In this document: positions 1 through 5,151 of the stretch, in pieces
Position numbering within the stretch: position 1 is the first letter of the stretch
Layout: the number at the start of each line of letters is the position of its first letter
DNA from: Treponema sp.
GTDB lineage: Bacteria; Spirochaetota; Spirochaetia; Treponematales; Breznakiellaceae
NCBI GenBank assembly: GCA_031280065.1
Contig: JAITHH010000163.1
Location: 1-16,203, forward strand
Length of the DNA stretch: 16,203 bases
Reading direction: 5' to 3'
Notes under the pieces: model-generated
Seen by the model: only the letters and a program-made list of their open reading frames with translations
Told to the model about the DNA's origin: nothing
The model's database searches: none
Translations under genes and position numbers: made by a program

Positions 1-14
1 GAGAAGGAGCGTTT

Positions 15-1013
15 ATGACCAGTTATAAAGAATTGGGCCTGGTGAATACCGTGGAGCTGTTCAAGAAGGCGGTAAGCGGCGGCTATGCCCTGCCGGCCTA
101 TAACTTCAACAACATGGAGCAGTTACAGGCTGTCATTCAAGCCTGCGTGGAGACCAAATCTCCGGTAATCCTCCAGGTTTCTTCCGGCGCGCGGAAGTAC
201 GCAAACCAGAACCTCTTGAGGAATATGGCCCGGGGCGCGGTGGAATACGCCCATGAACTGGGCTGCGATATTCCCATCGTCCTGCACCTGGACCACGGGG
301 ACAGCTTTGAACTCTGCAAAGACTGCATCGAAACCGGTTTCTCGTCGGTCATGATAGACGGCTCCCACCTGCCCTACGAGGAAAACGCCGCCCTCACCAG
401 GAAGGTCTGCGAATTCGCCCACGCCCAAAAGGACTACGTGTCCGTGGAAGGGGAATTAGGGGTGCTTGCCGGGGTAGAGGACGATGTGTCCTCTGAACAC
501 AGCCACTATACCCAGCCGGAGGAGGTTGAGGACTTTGTCAAGAAGACCAAGGTTGATTCCCTGGCCATCTCCATCGGAACCAGCCACGGGCGGGCGAAAT
601 TCAAGCCCGAACAGTGCACCCGGGGTGCCAACGGCATCCTGATCCCCCCTCCCCTGCGCTTCGACATCCTGGAAGCCATCGAAAAACGGATTCCCGGTTT
701 CCCCATCGTGCTCCACGGCTCCTCATCGGTGCCCATTGAGTACGTCAAAATGATCGAACAATTCGGCGGGAAACTCAGCGATTCGGTAGGAATTCCCGAA
801 GAACAGCTCCGCCGGGCCGCCAAGAGCGCGGTGTGTAAGATCAACATCGATTCCGACGGACGGCTTGCCATGACCGCCCTGATCCGCAAGGTCTTCGCCG
901 AGAAGCCCGACGAGTTCGATCCCCGCAAGTACTTAGGTCCCGCGCGGGATGAACTCAAGAAGATGTACGCCGCCAAAAACCGGAACGTCCTGGGTTCCGC
1001 GGGACAGGCATAA
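15..1013 (+). CDS. fba: Class II fructose-bisphosphate aldolase
   Basis: Cytosolic zinc-dependent aldolase that cleaves or forms fructose-1,6-bisphosphate in glycolysis and gluconeogenesis. The 332-residue protein carries the class II signatures in order: the HLDHGD segment (H91, D93, H94, including a zinc ligand and the catalytic Asp), an EGELG segment near residue 145, GTSHGRAKF with zinc ligand H191, VLHGSSS with H234, and KINIDSD, which binds the substrate phosphate. The length suits the longer class II subtype. ATG 15 is preceded by AAGGAG at 4-9 with 5 nt spacing, which fixes the start. The promoter lies outside the window. A GC hairpin follows the stop, so read-through into azlC may be limited. 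Family assignment is firm; the subtype is inferred. Confidence 0.96.
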   Translation: MTSYKELGLVNTVELFKKAVSGGYALPAYNFNNMEQLQAVIQACVETKSPVILQVSSGARKYANQNLLRNMARGAVEYAHELGCDIPIVLHLDHGDSFELCKDCIETGFSSVMIDGSHLPYEENAALTRKVCEFAHAQKDYVSVEGELGVLAGVEDDVSSEHSHYTQPEEVEDFVKKTKVDSLAISIGTSHGRAKFKPEQCTRGANGILIPPPLRFDILEAIEKRIPGFPIVLHGSSSVPIEYVKMIEQFGGKLSDSVGIPEEQLRRAAKSAVCKINIDSDGRLAMTALIRKVFAEKPDEFDPRKYLGPARDELKKMYAAKNRNVLGSAGQA

Positions 1014-1022
1014 CCGCGAAAA

Positions 1023-1043
1023 CGCGGGGGCCGGTCCCCCGCG
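1023..1043 (+). terminator. GC-rich intergenic hairpin after fba
   Basis: A perfect 8-bp stem, CGCGGGGG at 1023-1030 with CCCCCGCG at 1036-1043, closed over the loop CCGGT. No T-run follows, so it is not a classical intrinsic terminator. It could be an attenuator, an RNA-stabilising stem or a small dispersed element. Its right arm, CCGGTCCCCCGC, recurs in the gap upstream of the DUF115 gene at 9321-9332. Confidence 0.5.
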
Positions 1044-1055
1044 CATCCCTTAAAA

Positions 1056-1751
1056 ATGTTCTTTGCGGCGCTTAAGTATTCTTTTCCGGTCATGCTGGGG
1101 TATGCGGCTATCGGTTTCGCCTTCGGGCTGATGATGGCCGGCGCGGGGTATCCCTGGTGGCTTTCCCTGGTGATGAGCGTCCTCATGTACGCCGGGGCTG
1201 GTCAGTACATCGGGGTGGGACTCTTTGCCGCGGGCGCGGGAATCTGGGAAGCGGCCCTGGTTCAGTTGGTGGTCAACGCCCGGCATATCGCCTACGGCCT
1301 TTCCATGATCAGCCGTTTCCAGGCGGCGGGCCCCTTCAAATACTACCTGATCTTCTCGCTCACCGATGAAACTTTTGCTCTCCTCTCCTCCCTGCCCAAA
1401 GACGCGGGAGACGCGCAGCGGGGGCCGGGGCCCTTTATGTTCCTGGTGGCCCTGCTGGATCAGGGGTATTGGGTAGCGGGATCGGTCATCGGCGCGGCCG
1501 CCGGGGCCCTGATTCCCTTTAACTTTGAGGGGGTGAGTTTCGCGCTGACCGCTCTCTTTATCGTCCTGCTGATTGAGCAGGTACTCCGGGTCCGCGCCGC
1601 CCTTCCCCGGCGGCGTTTGTGGGCCGCGCCCTTCCTGGTTTCCGCTCCGGCGGCGGTTCTCGCCGTCCTCCTCCTGCCGGCCCGGTTCTCCCTCCTCTCC
1701 GCGATGGCCGCTGCCATCACCCTGTCCTGGCTCGCGGAACGCGGGGATTAA
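1056..1751 (+). CDS. azlC: AzlC family permease (branched-chain amino acid export type)
   Basis: Inner-membrane protein of the AzlC family, the large subunit of AzlCD/YgaZH exporters for branched-chain amino acids. The 231-residue product begins with the family-typical stretch FPVMLGYAAIGFAFG, followed by a YAGAGQ motif near residue 46 and an NARHIAYG motif near residue 77, with several further hydrophobic segments to the C-terminus. No clear Shine-Dalgarno precedes ATG 1056, but the start gives the expected N-terminus. AzlC is usually followed by a small overlapping azlD of about 100 codons; here the stop is followed by two hairpins and no plus-strand AzlD-like frame. Substrate is inferred from the family only. 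Confidence 0.88.
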   Translation: MFFAALKYSFPVMLGYAAIGFAFGLMMAGAGYPWWLSLVMSVLMYAGAGQYIGVGLFAAGAGIWEAALVQLVVNARHIAYGLSMISRFQAAGPFKYYLIFSLTDETFALLSSLPKDAGDAQRGPGPFMFLVALLDQGYWVAGSVIGAAAGALIPFNFEGVSFALTALFIVLLIEQVLRVRAALPRRRLWAAPFLVSAPAAVLAVLLLPARFSLLSAMAAAITLSWLAERGD

Positions 1752-1754
1752 CCG

Positions 1755-1786
1755 GGGGGCCGCGAACCTCCGGTTCGATGGCCCCC
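1755..1786 (+). terminator. Hairpin directly after azlC
   Basis: GGGGGCC at 1755-1761 pairs with GGCCCCC at 1780-1786, and CGAACC at 1763-1768 pairs with GGTTCG at 1772-1777 around a three-base loop. It starts a few bases after the azlC stop but lacks a T-run. The inner hairpin CGAACC-N3-GGTTCG recurs at 14169-14183 upstream of prfB. Confidence 0.5.
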
Positions 1787-1824
1787 ATAGCGGACGGAGC
1801 CCTCATGAATTTGAGCCCGCTATG
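1786..1824. terminator. Second inverted repeat between convergent azlC and lipoprotein gene
   Basis: CATAGCGG at 1786-1793 pairs with CCGCTATG at 1817-1824, with an inner CTCA/TGAG pairing at 1802-1805 and 1812-1815. It sits between the azlC stop and the convergent stop of the small minus-strand gene, as a bidirectional terminator would. There is no T-run, so the role is inferred from position. Confidence 0.4.
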
Positions 1825-1846
1825 CCGAAAAGGGAGGCCGAATTGT

Positions 1847-2068
1847 TCAATCGCAGTCGCACGTGCCGCTATTCCAACCCTTTTCGTAAGCTACAGAAAC
1901 TCCGCAATTACGATCACCGCAGGCGCTTACACCGCGAGAATCTCCGCTGACGGTTATCTTGCATTGCTTGGTAACGAAACAGCTTTCTTCCGTACAACCG
2001 GCCAGGTACAACCCAAGTATGAGACTTAACCCAGCCGTTCTTCCCCAAAACCCTCTGCTTTTCTTCAT
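1847..2068 (-). CDS. Small cysteine-rich predicted lipoprotein, unknown function
   Basis: A 73-residue frame starting at 2068 with an AAGGAG ribosome site 7 nt upstream. The N-terminus is a textbook lipoprotein signal: positive residues K2, K3, R5 and R10, a hydrophobic core, then the lipobox LAGC with the lipidated cysteine at residue 25. The remaining 48 residues hold six more cysteines (30, 36, 50, 55, 70, 72), enough for three disulfides in the periplasm or outer surface. I recognise no family. It is convergent with azlC across two hairpins and has no operon partner. The combination of ribosome site, lipobox and cysteine spacing argues for a real gene, but its small size and a second overlapping frame keep this moderate. 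Confidence 0.55.
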   Translation of the reverse strand: MKKSRGFWGRTAGLSLILGLYLAGCTEESCFVTKQCKITVSGDSRGVSACGDRNCGVSVAYEKGWNSGTCDCD

Positions 2069-2206
2069 TTAAGAACTCCTTGGAGCCTTGCTTTTCAAAG
2101 CCCCGACGCAAAATACCCCGCCTCAAGGCAGGGCGCCCCTTACCGGGAGACAAACCCCTGTCGAGCATGTAATTGGTCTCCGCTCAATTACCGCATCTTC
2201 AGGCAA

Positions 2207-2290
2207 TACCAATTCTCAACGGATTGGTACAATACCATTCTTTACGATGTTTGTTATTTTGTCAAGCGTAAAGGATGGTGTTTTTATCAT
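2207..2290 (+). promoter_or_regulatory. Operator-like inverted repeats and promoter upstream of XRE regulator
   Basis: TACCAAT (2207-2213) and ATTGGTA (2223-2229) form a dyad with a 9-nt gap, and TACCATT follows at 2233-2239. A second, larger dyad pairs ACCATTCTTTACG (2234-2246) with CGTAAAGGATGGT (2267-2279), 12 of 13 bases complementary. A possible promoter, TTGTCA (2259-2264) with TTTTAT (2282-2287) 17 nt on, places the last half-site between -35 and -10. This fits autorepression by the XRE protein encoded next. The flanking 2069-2206 contains no gene I can support. Confidence 0.5.
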
Positions 2291-2306
2291 GCGATAAGGA
2301 TAGGTT

Positions 2307-2663
2307 ATGGAGGGAAAAGCGGTTAGGATCATTCTTGCGGGGAATATCAAGCTGTACCGGAAGCGCAGGAATTGGTCCCAGGCTGATTTAGCGGAAAAAT
2401 CGGGGCTTTCTATTGTATACTTGAGCGACATCGAGCGGGGCAACAAGTGGCCCTATCTTGATACGCTGGTTAAGCTGGCGGAGGCGCTTGAAATCGAGGT
2501 TTTTGAGCTTATCAAGCCTCAAGACGCTCTCTCCACCGATACCGCCTCAATCCTTGGGCAATTCAGCGATGAAACGGCCGCGATTGTTGAAAAATCGCTG
2601 GAAACCATGAGAAAAAGCATCCTTCAGTCTCTGGTGAATCTTCGGGCTCACTATACCCTATGA
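2307..2663 (+). CDS. XRE-family helix-turn-helix transcriptional regulator
   Basis: A 118-residue DNA-binding protein with a Cro/CI-type helix-turn-helix in residues about 7-65: NIKLYRKRRNWSQADLAEKS, then the recognition-helix region SIVYLSDIERG and the PYLDTLVKLAEALEI closing helices. The remaining 50 residues are predicted helical and could mediate dimerisation or ligand sensing. AAGGA at 2296-2300 lies 6 nt before ATG 2307. Inverted repeats fill the upstream region, suggesting autoregulation. No obvious target gene sits beside it: the next frame is a transposase remnant and then a cupin gene with its own promoter. It could be a stranded element-borne regulator. The family is clear; the regulated genes are unknown. 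Confidence 0.88.
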   Translation: MEGKAVRIILAGNIKLYRKRRNWSQADLAEKSGLSIVYLSDIERGNKWPYLDTLVKLAEALEIEVFELIKPQDALSTDTASILGQFSDETAAIVEKSLETMRKSILQSLVNLRAHYTL

Positions 2664-2778
2664 CACGGACGAGGCGCGGAGGGCATGGGTACGCCCCCAT
2701 GAAGCCCTGAACTTCTTGACCCCGGCGGAGTTTTCCGCCACTCTGGGGCTATCCATTCCCAGAGCCGGTGTGCCCTAG
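2659..2778 (+). pseudogene. C-terminal remnant of an integrase-core transposase
   Basis: An open frame continuing to TAG at 2776-2778 encodes RPHEALNFLTPAEF, the hallmark C-terminal segment of DDE integrase-core transposases of the IS3/IS481 kind (usually RPHxALxxxTPAEF). No start codon, no upstream catalytic domain and no IS ends are visible, so only about 30 recognisable codons remain. It abuts the 3' end of the XRE gene, marking an old insertion or deletion point in this accessory patch. Confidence 0.65.
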
Positions 2779-2802
2779 AGGTACTGAGTACGGACACCCC
2801 CT

Positions 2803-2831
2803 TTGCCGATCTTGTATCGGATTGATATAAT
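2803..2831 (+). promoter_or_regulatory. Extended -10 sigma-70 promoter of the cupin gene
   Basis: TTGCCG at 2803-2808 (4 of 6 consensus), a 17-nt spacer, and a perfect TATAAT at 2826-2831 preceded by TG one base upstream (extended -10). The start codon at 2850 lies 19 nt after the -10 box, leaving room for the AGAGG ribosome site. Confidence 0.75.
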
Positions 2832-2849
2832 CGAAGACAGAGGTAAATC

Positions 2850-3191
2850 ATGGTTATTCACCGGAACGAAATGAAGACCGAGCGGAAAGAGAACATGCGG
2901 GGCGGGGAAGGCGCGGCAAGTTTGACCCACTTTACCGGCGGCCCGGAGCGGCATACCCGGCTGGCGGCGGAATTGAGCCTGCCTCCGGGGGCATCCATCG
3001 GCTATCACCAGCATACGGACGAGACGGAGTATTTTGTGTTCCTGGAGGGAAGCGGCGTGGTGAACGACAACGGCGCGGACATCCCGGTCCAAAAGGGCGA
3101 TGTGATGATCACCGGCGGCGGCGCTTCCCATGGGGTGAAAAACACGGGCGCCGTTCCGCTGGTGTTCAACGCCTTCATCATCACCTATTGA
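2850..3191 (+). CDS. Small single-domain cupin protein
   Basis: A 113-residue cytosolic protein with one cupin_2 barrel. Motif 1 is GYHQHTDETEYFVFLEGSG (about residues 50-68), supplying two His and a Glu as metal ligands. Motif 2 is GDVMITGGGASHGVKN (about residues 88-103), supplying the last His. AGAGG at 2839-2843 lies 6 nt before ATG 2850, and a strong extended -10 promoter sits just upstream, so it is probably monocistronic. Single-domain cupins of this size bind metal and may act as isomerases, dioxygenases or small-molecule sensors; the sequence does not identify the substrate. The following gene is tRNA-Asp with its own promoter. Confidence 0.88.
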   Translation: MVIHRNEMKTERKENMRGGEGAASLTHFTGGPERHTRLAAELSLPPGASIGYHQHTDETEYFVFLEGSGVVNDNGADIPVQKGDVMITGGGASHGVKNTGAVPLVFNAFIITY

Positions 3192-3221
3192 GCCCGCTTG
3201 AAAAATTTTCGCGCTTCCCCC

Positions 3222-3249
3222 TTGACATTTTTTTAAAGACGGTTATACT
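3222..3249 (+). promoter_or_regulatory. Sigma-70 promoter of tRNA-Asp
   Basis: A perfect TTGACA at 3222-3227, a 16-nt spacer and TATACT at 3244-3249, ending 10 nt before the mature tRNA 5' end. Confidence 0.85.
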
Positions 3250-3259
3250 AAGAAAACAA

Positions 3260-3334
3260 GGGGGCGTAGTGAAGCTGGTTTATCACGCTGGCCTGTCAAG
3301 CCGGAGATCGCGGGTTCAAGCCCCGTCGCTCCCG
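3260..3334 (+). tRNA. tRNA-Asp (anticodon GTC)
   Basis: All four arms fold: acceptor GGGGGCG/CGCTCCC (one G-T pair), D stem GTGA/TCAC with GG in the loop, anticodon stem CTGGC/GCCGG (one T-G pair) with loop CTGTCAA placing GTC at 3295-3297, and T stem GCGGG/CCCGT with loop TTCAAGC. The discriminator is G at 3334, as expected for Asp. The 3' CCA is not encoded, so it must be added by the CCA-adding enzyme. It is flanked by its own promoter and terminator. Confidence 0.97.
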
Positions 3335-3336
3335 TC

Positions 3337-3382
3337 CAACGCCAAAGTCTTTTCGCTGAAAGGACTTTGGCGTTGTTTTTTT
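3337..3382 (+). terminator. Strong intrinsic terminator of tRNA-Asp
   Basis: CAACGCCAAAGTC at 3337-3349 pairs perfectly with GACTTTGGCGTTG at 3363-3375. The stem extends inward through TTTT/AAAG to a five-base loop, and seven T follow at 3376-3382. It begins 2 nt after the tRNA discriminator. Confidence 0.95.
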
Positions 3383-3423
3383 GGGGAGGGGGGACGTGAA
3401 GGGTCATGCTGTGTGAAGGGGTA

Positions 3424-3496
3424 TCGGGCGGGGGGGATTTGAACCCCCGATCTCGTGGTCCCGAACCACGCGGAATAGCCTCTATCCTACCGCCCG
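3424..3496 (-). tRNA. tRNA-Pro (anticodon CGG)
   Basis: On the minus strand the acceptor stem CGGGCGG/CCGCCCG is perfect, with C at position 1 and discriminator A, both typical of tRNA-Pro. The anticodon stem CGTGG/CCACG encloses loop TTCGGGA with anticodon CGG, and the T stem is GGGGG/CCCCC with loop TTCAAAT. The D stem starts GGAT and has three good pairs. Total length is 73 and CCA is not encoded. It is convergent with tRNA-Asp. No terminator on its own strand is obvious before the Asp terminator stem. Confidence 0.95.
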
Positions 3497-3513
3497 GAAG
3501 GAAAGACACGGTA

Positions 3514-3542
3514 ACTATAGCAGACCAGCCCCGGTGAGTCAA
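3514..3542 (-). promoter_or_regulatory. Sigma-70 promoter of tRNA-Pro
   Basis: On the minus strand TTGACT (3542-3537), a 17-nt spacer and TATAGT (3519-3514), ending 17 nt before the mature 5' end of tRNA-Pro. It lies back to back with the icd promoter. Confidence 0.8.
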
Positions 3543-3548
3543 TGCCTC

Positions 3549-3577
3549 TTCACGTGTGTCCATAAACGCGGTATAGT
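3549..3577 (+). promoter_or_regulatory. Predicted promoter of icd
   Basis: TTCACG at 3549-3554 (4 of 6), a 17-nt spacer and TATAGT at 3572-3577. The start point would fall near 3584, leaving a leader of about 25 nt that contains the GAGGAG ribosome site used by ATG 3610. Confidence 0.65.
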
Positions 3578-3609
3578 AAACAAGACACCCTATGAACGAG
3601 GAGCGGCAC

Positions 3610-4809
3610 ATGGCAGCGCGTATTCCAATGAAGAACCCAATAGTTGAGCTGGACGGGGACGAGATGACCCGGGTCCTCTGGGCGCTCGTGAAGGAAAAAC
3701 TCATCCTTCCATACGTGGAACTCAAGACCGAGTACTACGATCTGGGACTCCCCAACCGGGACGCGACAGACGACCGGGTTACCGTCGAGGCGGCCCAGGC
3801 GATCCTCCGTGCGGGCGTGGGGGTCAAATGCGCCACCATCACCAGCAATGCGGCCCGCAAAGCCGAGTATAACCTCAAACGTCTGCACCCCAGCCCCAAC
3901 GCCACCATCCGGGCCATGCTGGACGGTACCGTGTTCCGCAAACCCATCAGCGTACCGGCGATCAAGCCCACGGTGTCCACCTGGAAAAAGCCCATCGTCA
4001 TCGGACGCCACGCCTACGGGGACGTGTACAAGAGCGCCGAACTGGCCGTTCCAGGCCCGGGCCGGGCGGAACTGGTATTCACCGGCGCGGACGGCCAGGA
4101 GCGGCGAACCCTCGTGGCGGAATTTACCGGACCCGGTATCGTGCAGGGAATTCACAACCTCGACGAATCGATCATGAACTTCGCCCGCTCGTGCTTCCGC
4201 TACGCCCTAGACGAAAAGCTGCCCGTGTGGTTCGCCGCCAAGGACACCATCTCAAAAACTTATGACGGCCGCTTCAAGGAACTGTTCAGCCGTGTGTATG
4301 AAACCGAGTTCAAAACCCCCTGCGAGGCGGCGGGAATCTCCTACTTCTACACCCTCATCGACGACGCGGTAGCGCGGGCAGTCAAGGGCGAGGGGGGCTT
4401 CCTTTGGGCCTGCAAGAACTACGACGGCGATGTGATGAGCGACATGATCGCCAGCGCCGCCGGAAGCCTGGCCATGATGACCAGCGTCCTCGTGTCCCCC
4501 GCCGGGGTAACCGAGTACGAAGCGGCGCACGGCACGGTACAGCAGCATTATTACCGCTGGCGGAAGGGCGAAAAGACCAGCACGAATCCCGCTGCCCTGA
4601 TCTTCGCCTGGAGCGGCGCCTTGGCAAAACGGGCGGAACTAGACGGCGCGAAAGACCTGGGGGATTTTGCCACGCGCCTTGAACAGGCTTCCATTGCCGC
4701 GATAGCGGCGGGAGAAATGACCGGCGATCTGGCCCGGCTGGCGGACCCTGCCCCGGCGCGGACCTTGGACTCCTGGGAATTTACCGAAGCTATTGCCCGG
4801 AGGCTTTGA
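3610..4809 (+). CDS. icd: Isocitrate dehydrogenase, eukaryote-like dimeric (type II) family
   Basis: Oxidative decarboxylation of isocitrate to 2-oxoglutarate in the cytosol. The 399-residue protein aligns along its length with the IDH1/IDH2-like family: NPIVELDGDEMTRVLW at the N-terminus, GRHAYGD with substrate-binding R133 (equivalent to human IDH1 R132), KDTISKTYDGRF, and the metal-binding segment KNYDGDVMSD (D274, D278). Where NADP-specific members have HGTVTRHY, this one has HGTVQQHY: Q312 replaces the Arg that contacts the NADP 2'-phosphate, while His313 is kept. ATG 3610 is preferred over in-frame ATG 3592 because GAGGAG at 3598-3603 precedes only the former at proper spacing. Its 3' end overlaps a convergent small gene by 20 nt. 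Function is firm; cofactor preference is uncertain. Confidence 0.94.
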   Translation: MAARIPMKNPIVELDGDEMTRVLWALVKEKLILPYVELKTEYYDLGLPNRDATDDRVTVEAAQAILRAGVGVKCATITSNAARKAEYNLKRLHPSPNATIRAMLDGTVFRKPISVPAIKPTVSTWKKPIVIGRHAYGDVYKSAELAVPGPGRAELVFTGADGQERRTLVAEFTGPGIVQGIHNLDESIMNFARSCFRYALDEKLPVWFAAKDTISKTYDGRFKELFSRVYETEFKTPCEAAGISYFYTLIDDAVARAVKGEGGFLWACKNYDGDVMSDMIASAAGSLAMMTSVLVSPAGVTEYEAAHGTVQQHYYRWRKGEKTSTNPAALIFAWSGALAKRAELDGAKDLGDFATRLEQASIAAIAAGEMTGDLARLADPAPARTLDSWEFTEAIARRL

Positions 4810-4978
4810 GCAGCGCGTCTAATTCATTTTCCAGCCGCGCCAGGCTCGTTTCCAGCTCGTCAATCCGTTTCAAGGAATGGCGCACCTTGGTATCCCAGAG
4901 CCGCCCGCAGGTTTCATCAAGAACATCCTCAAACGAAGGATCGCGGGCGGCGGACTGAGCGGGCCGCTCATCACTCAT
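4790..4978 (-). CDS. Small coiled-coil protein, unknown
   Basis: A 62-residue frame starting at ATG 4978. The C-terminal half, VRHSLKRIDELETSLARLEN and onward, shows leucine heptads typical of a short parallel coiled coil; the N-terminal half is acidic and polar. The start overlaps the end of the upstream 41-codon gene (ATGAGTGA), which suggests translational coupling, and there is no ribosome site of its own close by. An in-frame upstream ATG at 5071 would add 31 Arg/Pro-rich residues that look like out-of-frame coding and is rejected. The stop lies inside the convergent icd. I recognise no family; a small structural or scaffolding partner of the upstream membrane microprotein is a guess. 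Confidence 0.65.
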   Translation of the reverse strand: MSDERPAQSAARDPSFEDVLDETCGRLWDTKVRHSLKRIDELETSLARLENELDALLKASGQ

Positions 4979-5096
4979 TGTGCGTCGGCGCTTCCGTGGC
5001 CGCCTGGGAAAGCTCCTCCGCGGCGGGCTTATCAAAGGCCCGGATAAACGTCGCGGCGGCGATAAACGCAATCAGAATCAAAACCAGTTTACGCAT
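4971..5096 (-). CDS. 41-residue microprotein with N-terminal membrane or signal segment
   Basis: Starts at ATG 5096 with GGGAGG ending 4 nt upstream, a strong ribosome site. The protein begins MRKLVLILIAFIAAATFIRA, a short basic N-terminus followed by an uninterrupted hydrophobic helix, then about 20 polar residues rich in Ala and Glu. It may be a single-pass membrane anchor or a secreted peptide. Its TGA at 4973-4971 overlaps the next gene's ATG. It lies 55 nt after the M23 peptidase stop on the same strand, so all three are probably co-transcribed. No family recognised. Confidence 0.65.
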   Translation of the reverse strand: MRKLVLILIAFIAAATFIRAFDKPAAEELSQAATEAPTHNE

Positions 5097-5151
5097 GAAT
5101 CCTCCCAGGTATTCAAGTCCGTATTTTCTCTATAGAAATACAATTCTAAAA

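Noticed and set aside
506..1186. Long minus-strand frame antisense to fba and azlC
   Set aside because: Mirror of high-GC coding sequence; crosses a gene boundary and shows no domain or ribosome site.
1914..2168. 84-codon minus-strand frame overlapping the small lipoprotein gene
   Set aside because: No ribosome site, no recognisable features, and it overlaps the frame that has a lipobox and AAGGAG.
3592..3609. Upstream in-frame ATG of icd
   Set aside because: No ribosome site before it; the GAGGAG inside the extension serves ATG 3610, and homologues begin near the latter.
5121..5141. GTATTT...AAATAC stem between the M23 gene and the microprotein gene as a terminator
   Set aside because: Only six A-T-rich pairs and no T-run; too weak to argue against co-transcription.
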